This document shows, one piece after another, positions 7,913 through 17,952 of a stretch of 64,000 bases of DNA. The first letter of the stretch is position 1. The number at the start of each line of letters is the position of its first letter. This stretch comes from Leptospira haakeii. GTDB taxonomy: Bacteria; Spirochaetota; Leptospiria; Leptospirales; Leptospiraceae. The position numbers and the translations under genes are program-made. The DNA is taken from positions 1 to 64,000 of the forward strand of contig NZ_NPEG01000007.1 in the NCBI RefSeq assembly GCF_002812045.1, read 5' to 3'. The notes under the pieces are model-generated. The model was given only the letters and a program-made list of their open reading frames with translations, did not search any database and was not told where the DNA came from.

Positions 7913-9271
7913 ATGTTCCTAAACAAAAGAAGAAGTTCAATATTAGCGGTTCTATCTTTATCCATAGCCGCTAGTTTATTCTATTGTATTTTTACAAAAC
8001 CTAAAGATAAACCGATTCCGGTAGACGAGGTGTTTTCTCAGGCTCCCTGGTCCAAACCTTTGCCTCATCTTCCGCCTCTTGCAGGAGTGGGAGAAGTTCG
8101 AGCAGAAAATTGCGGGAAATGCCACGTAGAAATTTATGCGGAATGGAAAACATCTACTCATGCAAACGCTCTTTCTGATCTTCAGTTCCAATCCGAACTT
8201 TCTAAATCCTCTTCTCCACGTTGGCTTTGTTTAAACTGCCATACTCCAGTTGCAAACCAACGGGAAACTCTGGTTAATTATCTAAATAACGGGGATTATA
8301 GGACTCCTGTAGAAGAACCGAATCCTAACTTTGATCCTAAAATGAAAGCGGAAGGAGTTACATGCGCAGTATGCCATGTTCGTTTGGATGAACAAGGGAA
8401 CTCCTACGTATTGGGCGCAAATGGAAATACTCGACCTCCTCATCCAATTAAGATTGATCCTGGTAAATTGAGGAATCGATGTCTAGACTGTCATAATGCA
8501 AATTATGTTTTGGACGATCAATTGGTATGCGCTTTCAAAACAGGGATTGAGCTGGAACAAAAGGGGAATTCGCACGGGAAGATCGCCTGCGGTTCCTGTC
8601 ATATGGGAGAATTGCAGCGTAAGTTTGTCAAATCGGAACTAAACACTCCGATCAGAACTTCTCATAAACATTCCTTCATTGGAGGAGGAGTTCCGAAAAA
8701 ATTCGAACTTTATGAGAAACAAATCCCTGGAGGTTATAAAACAGGGTTAAAGATAAAACCGCTCCAATGGAATAAAAAAGGAACTGATCTAGAATATTCA
8801 GTTTCTCTTGCGAATGAAAAAGCAGCCCATAATATTCCAACGGGCGATCCTGAAAGATTTATACTTCTGAAAATTTCGGTATTGGACTCTAAAGGTAAAT
8901 CCATCTCCACAAAAGAGATCAAATTCGGACAAGAATGGGAATGGTATCCTAAGGCAAGGCTCGTTGCAGATACACGTATCCTTCCCGGAGAAACAAAAGT
9001 TTGGAAGGATCTGTTTACAGGGATCGAAGGCCAGTCTAAGATTGTATTCGAAATTTATCATACTCGATTGAAAGAATCGAATGCGGAACATATGAGAAAA
9101 AATAGTGAAAATGTAGGTCCGGATCTTCGTAAAAAGATCTCAGAGATAGAAAATTTTTACCCTTTCTCAAGCTTAATCCATAAAGAAGATATAGATCTAA
9201 ATTCCGGAAAAAGTAGAATCTATTCTCCTGAGGAACTTTTCAGGATCTCTAAAAATAAAAGAGGAGAATAA
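7913..9271 (+). CDS. Periplasmic pentahaem c-type cytochrome
   Basis: The 452-residue protein has an N-terminal membrane anchor or signal (RRSSILAVLSLSIAASLFYC). It has five CXXCH motifs: CGKCH, CLNCH, CAVCH, CLDCH and CGSCH, between about residues 66 and 232, resembling cytochrome c554-type multihaem modules. The C-terminal third has no haem motif and reads as an Ig-like domain with AAHNIPTGD, a phrase seen in multihaem cytochromes of that family. It lies 10 bp after a periplasmic rhodanese and 5 bp before a GT2 gene. A redox role with sulfur compounds is inference from the neighbour; electron donor and acceptor are unknown. Confidence 0.85.
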   Translation: MFLNKRRSSILAVLSLSIAASLFYCIFTKPKDKPIPVDEVFSQAPWSKPLPHLPPLAGVGEVRAENCGKCHVEIYAEWKTSTHANALSDLQFQSELSKSSSPRWLCLNCHTPVANQRETLVNYLNNGDYRTPVEEPNPNFDPKMKAEGVTCAVCHVRLDEQGNSYVLGANGNTRPPHPIKIDPGKLRNRCLDCHNANYVLDDQLVCAFKTGIELEQKGNSHGKIACGSCHMGELQRKFVKSELNTPIRTSHKHSFIGGGVPKKFELYEKQIPGGYKTGLKIKPLQWNKKGTDLEYSVSLANEKAAHNIPTGDPERFILLKISVLDSKGKSISTKEIKFGQEWEWYPKARLVADTRILPGETKVWKDLFTGIEGQSKIVFEIYHTRLKESNAEHMRKNSENVGPDLRKKISEIENFYPFSSLIHKEDIDLNSGKSRIYSPEELFRISKNKRGE

Positions 9272-9276
9272 AACTT

Positions 9277-9999
9277 TTGAAACCTCCTTGGGCAAATTCT
9301 AAATTTCTGATCCCTGCCCTAAACGAAGAAGAATCCTTACCCAAGGTTTTGGATTCTCTTTTTGGATTTGGGATCCTGCCTGGACAAATTTTGATTTTAG
9401 ACAATGGCTCCCAGGACTTAACTCCTCAAATTGCAATCGATGCAGGAGTGATCTTGGTCCAAGAACCAAAAAGAGGTTATGGGGCTGCATGTTTAGCGGG
9501 GATCAATTATCTTCAGGAAAGAAAAATTACTCCTGAATTTATTATATTCATGGATGCAGATGGTTCAGACGATCTAAACAATTTAAAAGATCTATTTTCT
9601 CCATTCTCCCAAGATCCAAATACGAATTTTGTAATAGGTTCTCGAACTTTAGGAAATGCAGAACCAGGCTCATTATCTTTCTTACAGAAATTCGGGAACT
9701 GGCTTTCTTGCTTTTTGATCCGAATATTCTATGGGGTAAAATTCACCGATCTAGGCCCGTTTCGCGTCCTAAAATGGCAATCCCTATTGGATTTGGATCT
9801 GCAAGATCCTACTTGGGGATGGAATCTTGAAATGCAAATCAAAGCGATCCGGAAAAAATTTAAAATCAAAGAAGTCCCGGTACATTATAATAGAAGAAAG
9901 GGTGGAAAGTCTAAGATCAGTGGTAATTTGGTTGGAAGTCTGAAAGCAGGCGTAAAAATACTTTATATTTTCTTTAAGTTAACATTTTTTTCAACTTAG
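9277..9999 (+). CDS. Family 2 glycosyltransferase (polyprenyl-phosphate sugar synthase-like)
   Basis: The 240-residue protein has the GT-A fold motifs of dolichyl-phosphate-mannose-synthase-like enzymes: LIPALNEEESLPKVLDSL, LDNGSQDLT, the metal-binding IFMDADGSDD, and a later DLGPFRVLKW and HYNRRKGGKSKISG. There is no long C-terminal membrane domain. I take the TTG at 9277 because GAGGAG lies 10 bp before it. It follows the cytochrome gene closely and ends tail-to-tail with the kinase at 9974, overlapping it by 26 bp. It probably makes a lipid-linked hexose used by a GT-C enzyme such as the one at 5499-6881. Confidence 0.8.
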   Translation: MKPPWANSKFLIPALNEEESLPKVLDSLFGFGILPGQILILDNGSQDLTPQIAIDAGVILVQEPKRGYGAACLAGINYLQERKITPEFIIFMDADGSDDLNNLKDLFSPFSQDPNTNFVIGSRTLGNAEPGSLSFLQKFGNWLSCFLIRIFYGVKFTDLGPFRVLKWQSLLDLDLQDPTWGWNLEMQIKAIRKKFKIKEVPVHYNRRKGGKSKISGNLVGSLKAGVKILYIFFKLTFFST

Positions 10000-12676
10000 T
10001 CCAATTATAAGGTCTTTTTAAAACTTTCAAAGAAGGATCAAAGTCGGTTTCGGAATTCCATTCAGAGACTATAATGATTCGATCCTTATTTTTAAACTTC
10101 TCCCAAGCTGGATTTTCGGATAAAATTTCCTCTTCTGCAAAGATAGCATACATTTCAGGATAATTTTCCAAAATGGTTTTTGCCTCTTGTAAGTCATAAG
10201 CTGGAAATATTTCAAATCCTAATCTTTTTAATAAAGCAGTTAAGTAGGTTTGTCCTTTTAAATTTCTCTCCAATACCAAGATCTTTTCGTTTCTATTTTC
10301 ATCATTGATCTCTGGATTTTTACTTAGGGGTAGAAAAATTTCAATACAGGTACCTTTTCCAACCTCGCTATGTACATGAACCATTCCGTTGGACTGCTTT
10401 ACAAATCCGTAAACCATCGGCATTCCAAGCCCGGTTCCCTTTCCAGATTGTTTGGTGGTAAAGAATGGTTCAAATAATCTTTCTAATACTTTAGCATCCA
10501 TTCCGGAACCTTCGTCTCGGACCGAAATAATACACGCGTCTTCCATCTCCACAAATCCTGGGATCATAGATCTATGTTCTTTTCCTGCGGGAGAAAATCC
10601 TGTACTTACTAAAATTTTTCCTCCATGAGGCATTGCATCTCTTGAATTCAAACAAAGATTTAGAAGTGCATTTTCCAAACCATTCTTCTCGAAAGAACAA
10701 ATCATAGGAAAATCTTCTAGGCAGAATTCGATACTGATTATATCGTTTCTAATCCTAGTGAGTATGTCTGCAAAATCAGAGATCACATTACTTACGTCTG
10801 CTTGTTCAGGATTTAATGCCTGTTTACGCGAAAATGCTAATATTCTTCTGTTGAGCTCGACACCCCTTCTAACTGCGTCTTGGGCAGAGAACACCCTTTT
10901 TAATAGTTCAGGCGCTTCCCTAAGGTTTAATTCTAAAAGATCCAAATTTGCTAAAATAATATTCAGAAGATTATTAAAATCGTGAGCCATTCCTCCCGCA
11001 AGTTGGCCGACCGCTTCCATCTTCTGGAATTGTCGAAGATAAGCATTCCATTCCTTCTCTTCGGTAATATCCTGCATGGTTCCGGTTCCACCTATGAATT
11101 CTCCTTTTCGGTTTAGTAAACCTTCTCCTTTGACAGAAAGAAATTTCTCTGTTCCATCTTTCGAAACGATACGAAGTTCAGTTTCTTCAAAGATACCTTG
11201 CGAAAGAAATTTTTCATAATTTTGGATGATACGGCCTCGATCATCCTGAGGAATAAATTGGATAAAATCCTCGAAACCAGGAGGAGAATCACTCGGTTCC
11301 AAACCGAATATTTCGAACAAGCCCGGTGACCAACTTATTGTTCCGTCGAACTCCATTGTCCAACTTCCCATCTTTGCAAGCTTTTGTGCATTATATAACT
11401 GTTCACGATTTACATTCAATTGATCTGCAAAAGATTCCAATTTCTGAATGGTCAATCTGTCTTCTGTAATATCCCTGCCAAAACAAAACACAGTTCCCGA
11501 TTCATGAGAATGAGATATATGCCAATAGATAAACCGGACTTGCCCGTATTTTGTTATATAACGATTTTCGAATCCTTCTCTAACACCTGAAGCTATCTTA
11601 GCCTTTGTGCGCTCTACATCGTCCGGATGTATGAATTCCAACAAACTTTTGTTTTTTACGTATTTCCTCTCGTAACCTAAAATCTTTTGGAAGGCAGGAT
11701 TTGTTTCCCTGATTGTACAGTCTAAACCTATGGTGAGTATAATCTCGGAAGAAAAGGCTATCAGTGTCTTTCTTTCTTCATCTGCAACCCTTCTACTTAC
11801 TATCTCAGCGAATCTTTTTGAAACAACTCCAAGTAAATCTAGGTATGCTTCTTCCGGATTCAAAACTCTTTCGGAAAGAAGTTCTATTTCATAAAATCTT
11901 CCATGAGAAAGTATAGGGATCCCGATCCAAGAACGAAAACCCGCTGCTATGGCCGCATCCTTTCTTTTTAATTCCTTGTCTGTTACTAGATCCGGTATAA
12001 AATATAATTCTCCGGATTCACTGACCTTCTTTAATATGCCTTCTTTCGTACTGAAAAATTTGTTTATGGATTCTTTGCGGAACAGAAGTTGAAGATCGGA
12101 GTCATAAACATACGGGTCTTCTTCATTTATATATACTGTATTGTCTTTGGATCTCCAGATCTGTCCGTAAGTCCATGCAGTATTCTTAATTAAGGTTTTA
12201 AGTACTTTCCCAAATGCGGAACTTAGAGTGTCAGAAGTCGAGATGTCCCAAAGCAAACTTTCTCCGATTGCCCACGAGATCTCTTTCTTTTTTCTCTGAG
12301 TAATATCCAGATAATAAACTAAAAATCCCTCAGGATTCGGATAAATCCTAACTTCTATCCATGAATTGAATGGTCCGAAGAATGTTTCGAATACGGAAGA
12401 AACTCCTGTCTCTTTTGCTTTTTTGTATTGAGCCTCGAACTCCGTCCCAAACAGTCTCGGAAAATCTCTCAGTAGATTTTTGCCGATCAGACTTTCTTTC
12501 GGCCTACGTATGATTTCTTCAGCTTTTTCATTTACATACGTTAGGTTCCATTCGCGGTCTGCGAGGATAAATGCGTCAGGTATATGATCCAATACCGAGC
12601 TTGTTTGTAGATTTGTTTCGGGATTTTGATCCGGAACCGCTTGCTCCGATGGTTTGTTACTCTTTCCCGAGGACAT
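9974..12676 (-). CDS. Multi-PAS/GAF sensor histidine kinase with degenerate receiver
   Basis: The ATG at 12676 gives 900 residues and avoids the upstream gene, which ends at 12696; a GTG at 12775 would overlap it. Domains in order: PAS (about 20-130), GAF-like (about 135-300), two further PAS/PAC units, a HisKA dimerisation helix with HDFNNLLN (His near residue 565), an HATPase domain (NLCLNSRDAMP, DEGSGM, GKGTGLGMPMVYGF), and a C-terminal receiver-like tail. In that tail the phospho-acceptor position reads AEEEIL with no Asp, so it is probably not phosphorylated. It is the third gene of an operon with a second kinase and an RR-EAL protein and is likely their signalling partner. The input signal is unknown. 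Confidence 0.85.
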   Translation of the reverse strand: MSSGKSNKPSEQAVPDQNPETNLQTSSVLDHIPDAFILADREWNLTYVNEKAEEIIRRPKESLIGKNLLRDFPRLFGTEFEAQYKKAKETGVSSVFETFFGPFNSWIEVRIYPNPEGFLVYYLDITQRKKKEISWAIGESLLWDISTSDTLSSAFGKVLKTLIKNTAWTYGQIWRSKDNTVYINEEDPYVYDSDLQLLFRKESINKFFSTKEGILKKVSESGELYFIPDLVTDKELKRKDAAIAAGFRSWIGIPILSHGRFYEIELLSERVLNPEEAYLDLLGVVSKRFAEIVSRRVADEERKTLIAFSSEIILTIGLDCTIRETNPAFQKILGYERKYVKNKSLLEFIHPDDVERTKAKIASGVREGFENRYITKYGQVRFIYWHISHSHESGTVFCFGRDITEDRLTIQKLESFADQLNVNREQLYNAQKLAKMGSWTMEFDGTISWSPGLFEIFGLEPSDSPPGFEDFIQFIPQDDRGRIIQNYEKFLSQGIFEETELRIVSKDGTEKFLSVKGEGLLNRKGEFIGGTGTMQDITEEKEWNAYLRQFQKMEAVGQLAGGMAHDFNNLLNIILANLDLLELNLREAPELLKRVFSAQDAVRRGVELNRRILAFSRKQALNPEQADVSNVISDFADILTRIRNDIISIEFCLEDFPMICSFEKNGLENALLNLCLNSRDAMPHGGKILVSTGFSPAGKEHRSMIPGFVEMEDACIISVRDEGSGMDAKVLERLFEPFFTTKQSGKGTGLGMPMVYGFVKQSNGMVHVHSEVGKGTCIEIFLPLSKNPEINDENRNEKILVLERNLKGQTYLTALLKRLGFEIFPAYDLQEAKTILENYPEMYAIFAEEEILSENPAWEKFKNKDRIIIVSEWNSETDFDPSLKVLKRPYNWTKLKKMLT

Positions 12677-12695
12677 TCTGCCAAGGGTACTATTG

Positions 12696-13901
12696 TTAAC
12701 CGAATTTGGAAAGAATTTCTGGGATTTTTTCCGGATGAACAGGTTTAGAATAATAATAACCCTGCCCCACATCACAACCGGCTTCTTTCATCAATCTTTC
12801 CACTTCTACAGTCTCTATTCCTTCTGCGACAACATTCATTCCTAACTTATGCCCTAAATCAACGGAAGCCTGACAAATAAACAAGGATTCCCTATCCCTT
12901 GGGGAATCCATAACGAAGGATTTGTCTATTTTCAGTTCAGTGAATGGAAATCTATGCAATTGTTTTAGAGAAGAATAACCTGTGCCGAAATCATCGATAG
13001 ACAGGCCGATCCCTCTGATCCTAAGTCTAGTTAAAATATCCTGAGTAAAACGAATGTTCTCTAAAAAGCCAGTTTCCGTGATCTCCATTTGGAATTGGCT
13101 TTGTGGGATCCCTTTATTCTTAATTTTAGCAAGGATCCTCTCCGGAAAGTCCAACTCAGTCAAAGTCACTGGAGAAACGTTAACCGCTACACGTAATTTT
13201 CGTCCGTTTGTATGCCATATCCTTGTTTCATCTAACGCGAGATCTATAATTTTCTCCGTCATTAAATTCAAGATGGTAGTTTCTTTTTCCATCAAAGGTA
13301 AAAATGAATCCGGGAACACTAACCCCAATTTAGGATGGTTCCATCTTACCAGAGCCTCGAAACCTTCTACCCTTCCTGTTTTTAGGTCAAACTTGGGTTG
13401 ATAGAATAATACGAACTGATCGGAACGGACTGCGTCTAAAACTTCTTCCTTCTCGAATGTTGGCCCTGATTTTCCTTTTCCACCGGCTTTAGTGCGAGAA
13501 GAAATATCAGATTCTTTTTCAGCAATTGCAGATAATGTATTTCGGATATCGGAAACTCGGATTGGTTTTTCCATAACTGCAGCGATATGCAGACCGTATT
13601 CCCCTGCCAATGTCTCTGCGCTATGAAGTGTTCTTCTATCCGCACCAGAGATCAGGATCACGTCAGGATGAACATCTTTTTCGGACAAGAAGCGGATCAC
13701 GTCCACCCCGTCCATTCCTGGGATCATCAGATCCAAGATCACACAATCAAAACTTGGATCTACCTTATCTAAAAAATCAGGGGCCGTATGAGATAATGAA
13801 ACTTCGAAACCGCAATCTACTGCGATCTCTCCCAAGATCTTTGCGATCTCTTCTTCGTCGTCCAGGATCAGAAGTTTTTTAGAATTTCTTGAATCCGTCA
13901 T
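12696..13901 (-). CDS. Response regulator with EAL c-di-GMP phosphodiesterase domain
   Basis: The 401-residue protein has an intact receiver domain (ILDDEEE, acceptor Asp in VILDLMIPGMDG, conserved Lys in MEKPI) joined to an EAL domain. The EAL catalytic residues are all visible: EALVRW, NVSP, the Glu of EITET, DDFGTGYSS, the Lys of KIDKSFV and AEGIET. It should therefore hydrolyse c-di-GMP when activated. It overlaps the upstream kinase by 4 bp (ATGA) and is followed after 19 bp by a second kinase, so phosphate from either could set c-di-GMP level. A role in motility or attachment is typical for the family but not shown here. Confidence 0.9.
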   Translation of the reverse strand: MTDSRNSKKLLILDDEEEIAKILGEIAVDCGFEVSLSHTAPDFLDKVDPSFDCVILDLMIPGMDGVDVIRFLSEKDVHPDVILISGADRRTLHSAETLAGEYGLHIAAVMEKPIRVSDIRNTLSAIAEKESDISSRTKAGGKGKSGPTFEKEEVLDAVRSDQFVLFYQPKFDLKTGRVEGFEALVRWNHPKLGLVFPDSFLPLMEKETTILNLMTEKIIDLALDETRIWHTNGRKLRVAVNVSPVTLTELDFPERILAKIKNKGIPQSQFQMEITETGFLENIRFTQDILTRLRIRGIGLSIDDFGTGYSSLKQLHRFPFTELKIDKSFVMDSPRDRESLFICQASVDLGHKLGMNVVAEGIETVEVERLMKEAGCDVGQGYYYSKPVHPEKIPEILSKFG

Positions 13902-15757
13902 GGAAGAATTTCTCCGATATTGCGAACCGCTTCTTTCAATGAGGTTTTGGTATAAGGTTTTCGAACCAGAGGAATAGTATTAGGAAGTTCTAAACTTTCT
14001 CCTCGGCTCGAAGAAGTAGCGATTATTTTTCCGGAACCAAATCTTTCCAGTTCTTTTTTCAGATCTATCCCTTTAGAATCCGCTAGTTGGAGGTCCAACA
14101 ATACGAAAGAGATTTCCGGATCACCTGAGAAAAATTTTGCCAATCGTTTCATATCCGAACTCACATGAGGTTCGTAACCCAGTTCTTTTAAGTATACACA
14201 AGCCAATTCAGCAGTTTCTCGATTTTCTTCCATGACCAAAGTTTTCTTTTTGGTCGCGATAAGTTGTTCGTCCTTTGCCTGCTCATGCAAAGGCAAGAAT
14301 ATTAGAAAACTGGAACCATATTCCGGCGCAGTGATAACTTTTAAAAAACCGTTCGATTGTTTTACAAAACCATAAACCATGGTCAATCCCAAACCGGTTC
14401 CTTTTCCTCCTCCCTTGGTCGAAAAAAAAGGATCAAAAATACGGGCCTTAGTGATATCATCCATGCCTGTCCCTGTATCAGTGACAGTGACCAAAAAATA
14501 ATCCTTTGCTTCCAAACCGGAAATTTTGGGACCTTTTGTATCTCCATTACGAACAAATCCGGTAGAAATAAATATTTTACCACCTTCGGGCATAGCATCC
14601 CGTGCATTTAACGCTAGATTGAGTATTGCATTCTCTAATCCGGTCTTTTCTATGTCGCAAACCGTCTTCTCATCAGCAATCTCGTATTCTATTTCTATTT
14701 TTTCAGTTTTGATCCTGTCTAGAATAGGAAGGAAATCCTTTAATACCCGGTTTACGTCGCATGGTTCCGGATTCAAGGCCTGCTTTCTAGAAAAGGCAAG
14801 AAGTCTTTTATTGATCTCGACCCCTCTCTGTATAGCGTCCTGCGCAGATCTCACCCTTTTCATCAGATCTTCGGAGTCTTTCAACTTCATTTCAAGAAGA
14901 TCCAGATTTGCTAATATTACATTTAATAAATTATTAAAGTCATGAGCCATTCCACCTGCAAGCTGCCCTACAGCTTCCATCTTTTGGGAATGCCTGATCC
15001 TCTCTTCCGAATTTCGTCTCTCCGTGATATCCCTTTCTATCCCCATCAAATGAGTGACGATACCTTGTTCATTCACGATAGGAAAGATATCCATCTCGAT
15101 CCAATATTCTTTTCCATCTTTATCGTAATTAATTATCTCTTCGAAACAAGGTTTAGCTTCTGAGATTGCTTTTCGGATCCGATCCAGTACTGCTCTGTCC
15201 GTTTTAGGTCCTTGCAGGATCCTAGGAGTTTTTCCCAATACTTCTTCCCGTTTATAACCCGTTAGCCGTTCAAAAGCCCCGTTGACATATACGATCTTCG
15301 GTCCTGGTTCATCTATAGGAGACGCTTCCGTGATCAGAAAAATATCTTTGGATCTCTCGATCCCTATCTTAAGAAGATTTATGTTTTCTTCGGTTGTCTT
15401 AGCTTGTAGTACGAGTCTTATAGAACGGTCCAAAAGATCAACGTTCACATTCTCTTTGAACAATATATCAGAGAAATTGATCTTGGAATTTTTGAGTACT
15501 TCTCTATTTTCCAGATTTTCAGAGATCACGATCAATGGGGGAAGGATCTGGGCCTTCTTCAGAATATCTAAACTACTTTGGGAATTGTATTGGAATAATA
15601 TAACGTCAAAAAATTCAGTCTTAGTCTTTTCCAAGGCTTCTTGAAAATCCAAGGCTCGTGTACAGTTAGGGGTAAAGGACTCGATCCCCCCCAATAGAGT
15701 TCGGATCCATATATATTCTTCTTCCCTATCTTCTATGATTAAAATACTGGACCGCAT
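13898..15757 (-). CDS. Hybrid sensor histidine kinase (pseudo-receiver, PAS, HK, receiver)
   Basis: The 619-residue protein starts with a receiver-like domain whose acceptor position reads ILFQYN (Gln for Asp), so it is a pseudo-receiver. A PAS/PAC domain follows (about 135-255; VNGAFERLTGYKREEVLG). It resembles LOV domains, but the flavin-binding Cys is replaced (GKTPRILQG), so light sensing is unlikely. Next come HisKA with HDFNNLLN (His near residue 272), HATPase (ALNARDAMPEGG, GKGTGLGLTMVYGF) and a C-terminal receiver that keeps Asp in VLLDLQL. It is first of a three-gene operon with the RR-EAL protein (4-bp overlap) and another kinase. Confidence 0.85.
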   Translation of the reverse strand: MRSSILIIEDREEEYIWIRTLLGGIESFTPNCTRALDFQEALEKTKTEFFDVILFQYNSQSSLDILKKAQILPPLIVISENLENREVLKNSKINFSDILFKENVNVDLLDRSIRLVLQAKTTEENINLLKIGIERSKDIFLITEASPIDEPGPKIVYVNGAFERLTGYKREEVLGKTPRILQGPKTDRAVLDRIRKAISEAKPCFEEIINYDKDGKEYWIEMDIFPIVNEQGIVTHLMGIERDITERRNSEERIRHSQKMEAVGQLAGGMAHDFNNLLNVILANLDLLEMKLKDSEDLMKRVRSAQDAIQRGVEINKRLLAFSRKQALNPEPCDVNRVLKDFLPILDRIKTEKIEIEYEIADEKTVCDIEKTGLENAILNLALNARDAMPEGGKIFISTGFVRNGDTKGPKISGLEAKDYFLVTVTDTGTGMDDITKARIFDPFFSTKGGGKGTGLGLTMVYGFVKQSNGFLKVITAPEYGSSFLIFLPLHEQAKDEQLIATKKKTLVMEENRETAELACVYLKELGYEPHVSSDMKRLAKFFSGDPEISFVLLDLQLADSKGIDLKKELERFGSGKIIATSSSRGESLELPNTIPLVRKPYTKTSLKEAVRNIGEILP

Positions 15758-15864
15758 CAGGCATTCGACGAAAAAACGAGACGTTTAACCTGCGTTTCTC
15801 TCCCTAAAAAAAATCCGATCTAAATATTTTTAGCTATCAGAAATCTATATAGAACATAAGCCTA

Positions 15865-17952
15865 TTGAAATTTCACAGCAGGAAGATCCGAATTTTGAGC
15901 AAGAATAGAATATCGCAGTGGCTCTTAGGATCTATACTATTCTTCTTTTTTTTAGGCTGCCAGCCTGGAAAAGAAAGCCCAAAAGTCATACAAGGTATCT
16001 TGGATCTTAGGCAATGGAATTTCCAAACGGATGGAAATATCAGCCTGGAAGGAGAATGGGAATTTTATTGGGATAGGCTTCTTCCAGATACAAATCCTAA
16101 AGAACAATCCTCATCAATCTCTTACATAAAAGTCCCGGCAAAATGGGATAAAGGACGTAACGTCACTCATAAATATCCGAGTTATGGTTTCGCAAGTTAT
16201 AGGGTAAAAGTATTATTGCCGGAATCGAATACCCAATTGAGCCTTAAGATCTCTTCTATCAGTTCCTCTTATACTTTATTCATAAATGGAAAAGAGATCT
16301 CCAAAGGCGGAAATGTAGGAAAAGAAGAATCAGAATATTCTCCAGGTTATAAACCGGGTGTTTTTAGTTTTATCTCCGACAAACCGGAGTTAGAGATACT
16401 AATTCATGTTTCGAATTATAAATATTCAAATGGCTCTGGGATCTGGAATCCAATCCAGTTAGGAAACACAGCCGATATCCAACAACTTTCTTTAAGAGCG
16501 ACAATGTTGGATTCAATCACGTTCGGAACCTTGTTCGTGATGTCATTATATCATTTTACGTTTTATTTAATGAGAAGAAGGGACCCTTCCGCTCTATTCT
16601 TTGCTGTACTCTGCCTGTGTATCGCGCTTAGAGTTTCTTTTTATGGAGAAAGGATCTTTTATAATGTATTTCCCATTTTCAAAAATTACGAGTTTTCCGT
16701 AAGGGGCGAAATATTATTCTTATTCTTACTTTTGCCAGGGACAATTTTGTATGTCCAATCCATATTCAAGGAACAATTCAGAAAGGACAAAGTATTTAAT
16801 ATTATATTTTACTTAAGTTTACTTTTAGTTTTCTCAGCCGCATTCTTTCCGACAAAATTATTCACAATGTCCTTCTTCATTAATTCTTTAGAAATAATGA
16901 TGTTAGGAATTTTGACCTATCTATTTTTTAGATTGGCATTTATGTCCTTCAAAAAAGTAGAAGGAGCCAGAATCTGCTTTTTCAGCCTAGTTGTAAATTT
17001 GATCACAGTAGCGAACGATGTCTTATATCTGAATAAGTTTATAGATTCTTTCTACATGGTTCCATACGGGGTTTTAGCATTGGTTCTTTCCCAATGTGTA
17101 TTACTTGCCTCACGGTTCTCCAAAGGATTCGTGCTTGCGGAAGATCTAGGAGAAGAACTCAAAAAACTGAATGTAAATCTAGAACAAATCGTAGTAGAAA
17201 GAACGGAAAACCTAAACGAATCTTTGAAACTTTTAAAGGGAGATCTTTCTCTTGCCAAAAAGTTACAGCAGAAAACATTACCTACTCTCAATTTAAACGG
17301 AAAGAATGTATCCATCCATCCTTATTACCTTCCCATGTCCGAGATAGGAGGAGATTATTACGATATTTTTGAACTGGAACCTGGGTATTTCAGATTGTTT
17401 TTGGTAGATGCGACAGGTCACGGAGTGCAAGCGGCTCTACTTACAATGACTATTAAAGCGGAATTTGAAAGTATTAAGTTTATTAAGGACCAACCGTCCC
17501 GTATATTAGAATTATTAAATGCAGCCTGTTGCCAAAAATATAAAAGTATTAATATCATATTCTCCGCAGTTTTGGCTGATATAGATCTGAATAATAATGT
17601 ATTATATTATTCTTCAGCGGGGCATCCTCCTCAGGTTCTAAAACAAAAACAAGAAGGCGCGGACTATTTGTATTCCAGAGGGCCGATCATAGGCCTGAAA
17701 AAAGAGGCTACTTATAAAAATGTGACCGTACCTCTTCTTTCCGGAAATCGGATCTTCTTCTTTTCGGATGGTATTTTCGAAGAGTTCGATCAGGAAAAAA
17801 AGGAATTCGGAGAGAACCGGGTCTTATCCATTTTGAGTAGAAATACAGGCATCCAAGAAGTAGCGGAAGATCTGATCTCGGAGCTACAAATTTTTGTAGG
17901 CCCGAGAGGATTCCAGGATGATGTTACTTTACTCGCAGTAGAAGTTCATTAA
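15865..17952 (+). CDS. 7TM-DISM receptor with SpoIIE/RsbU-type serine phosphatase
   Basis: The 695-residue protein opens with a lipoprotein or membrane signal (FFFFLGC). An extracytoplasmic jelly-roll sensor domain follows (about 45-190; GEWEFYWDRL, SYRVKVLLPES). Seven transmembrane segments span about 205-410, then a short coiled coil (ELKKLNVNLEQIVVERTENLNESL). The PP2C-like SpoIIE domain (about 470-694) has the metal-binding motifs GGDYYD, DATGHG, SAGHPP, FSDGIFE and GFQDDVTLLAV, so it should be active on a phosphoserine anti-sigma-antagonist-type partner. The TTG at 15865 is the earliest start and is uncertain. It overlaps the convergent gene at 17949 by 4 bp at the stops. Confidence 0.85.
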   Translation: MKFHSRKIRILSKNRISQWLLGSILFFFFLGCQPGKESPKVIQGILDLRQWNFQTDGNISLEGEWEFYWDRLLPDTNPKEQSSSISYIKVPAKWDKGRNVTHKYPSYGFASYRVKVLLPESNTQLSLKISSISSSYTLFINGKEISKGGNVGKEESEYSPGYKPGVFSFISDKPELEILIHVSNYKYSNGSGIWNPIQLGNTADIQQLSLRATMLDSITFGTLFVMSLYHFTFYLMRRRDPSALFFAVLCLCIALRVSFYGERIFYNVFPIFKNYEFSVRGEILFLFLLLPGTILYVQSIFKEQFRKDKVFNIIFYLSLLLVFSAAFFPTKLFTMSFFINSLEIMMLGILTYLFFRLAFMSFKKVEGARICFFSLVVNLITVANDVLYLNKFIDSFYMVPYGVLALVLSQCVLLASRFSKGFVLAEDLGEELKKLNVNLEQIVVERTENLNESLKLLKGDLSLAKKLQQKTLPTLNLNGKNVSIHPYYLPMSEIGGDYYDIFELEPGYFRLFLVDATGHGVQAALLTMTIKAEFESIKFIKDQPSRILELLNAACCQKYKSINIIFSAVLADIDLNNNVLYYSSAGHPPQVLKQKQEGADYLYSRGPIIGLKKEATYKNVTVPLLSGNRIFFFSDGIFEEFDQEKKEFGENRVLSILSRNTGIQEVAEDLISELQIFVGPRGFQDDVTLLAVEVH

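Noticed and set aside
15160..15330. LOV-type photosensor in the 619-residue kinase
   Set aside because: The PAS sequence is LOV-like but the flavin-binding Cys position reads GKTPRILQG without Cys.
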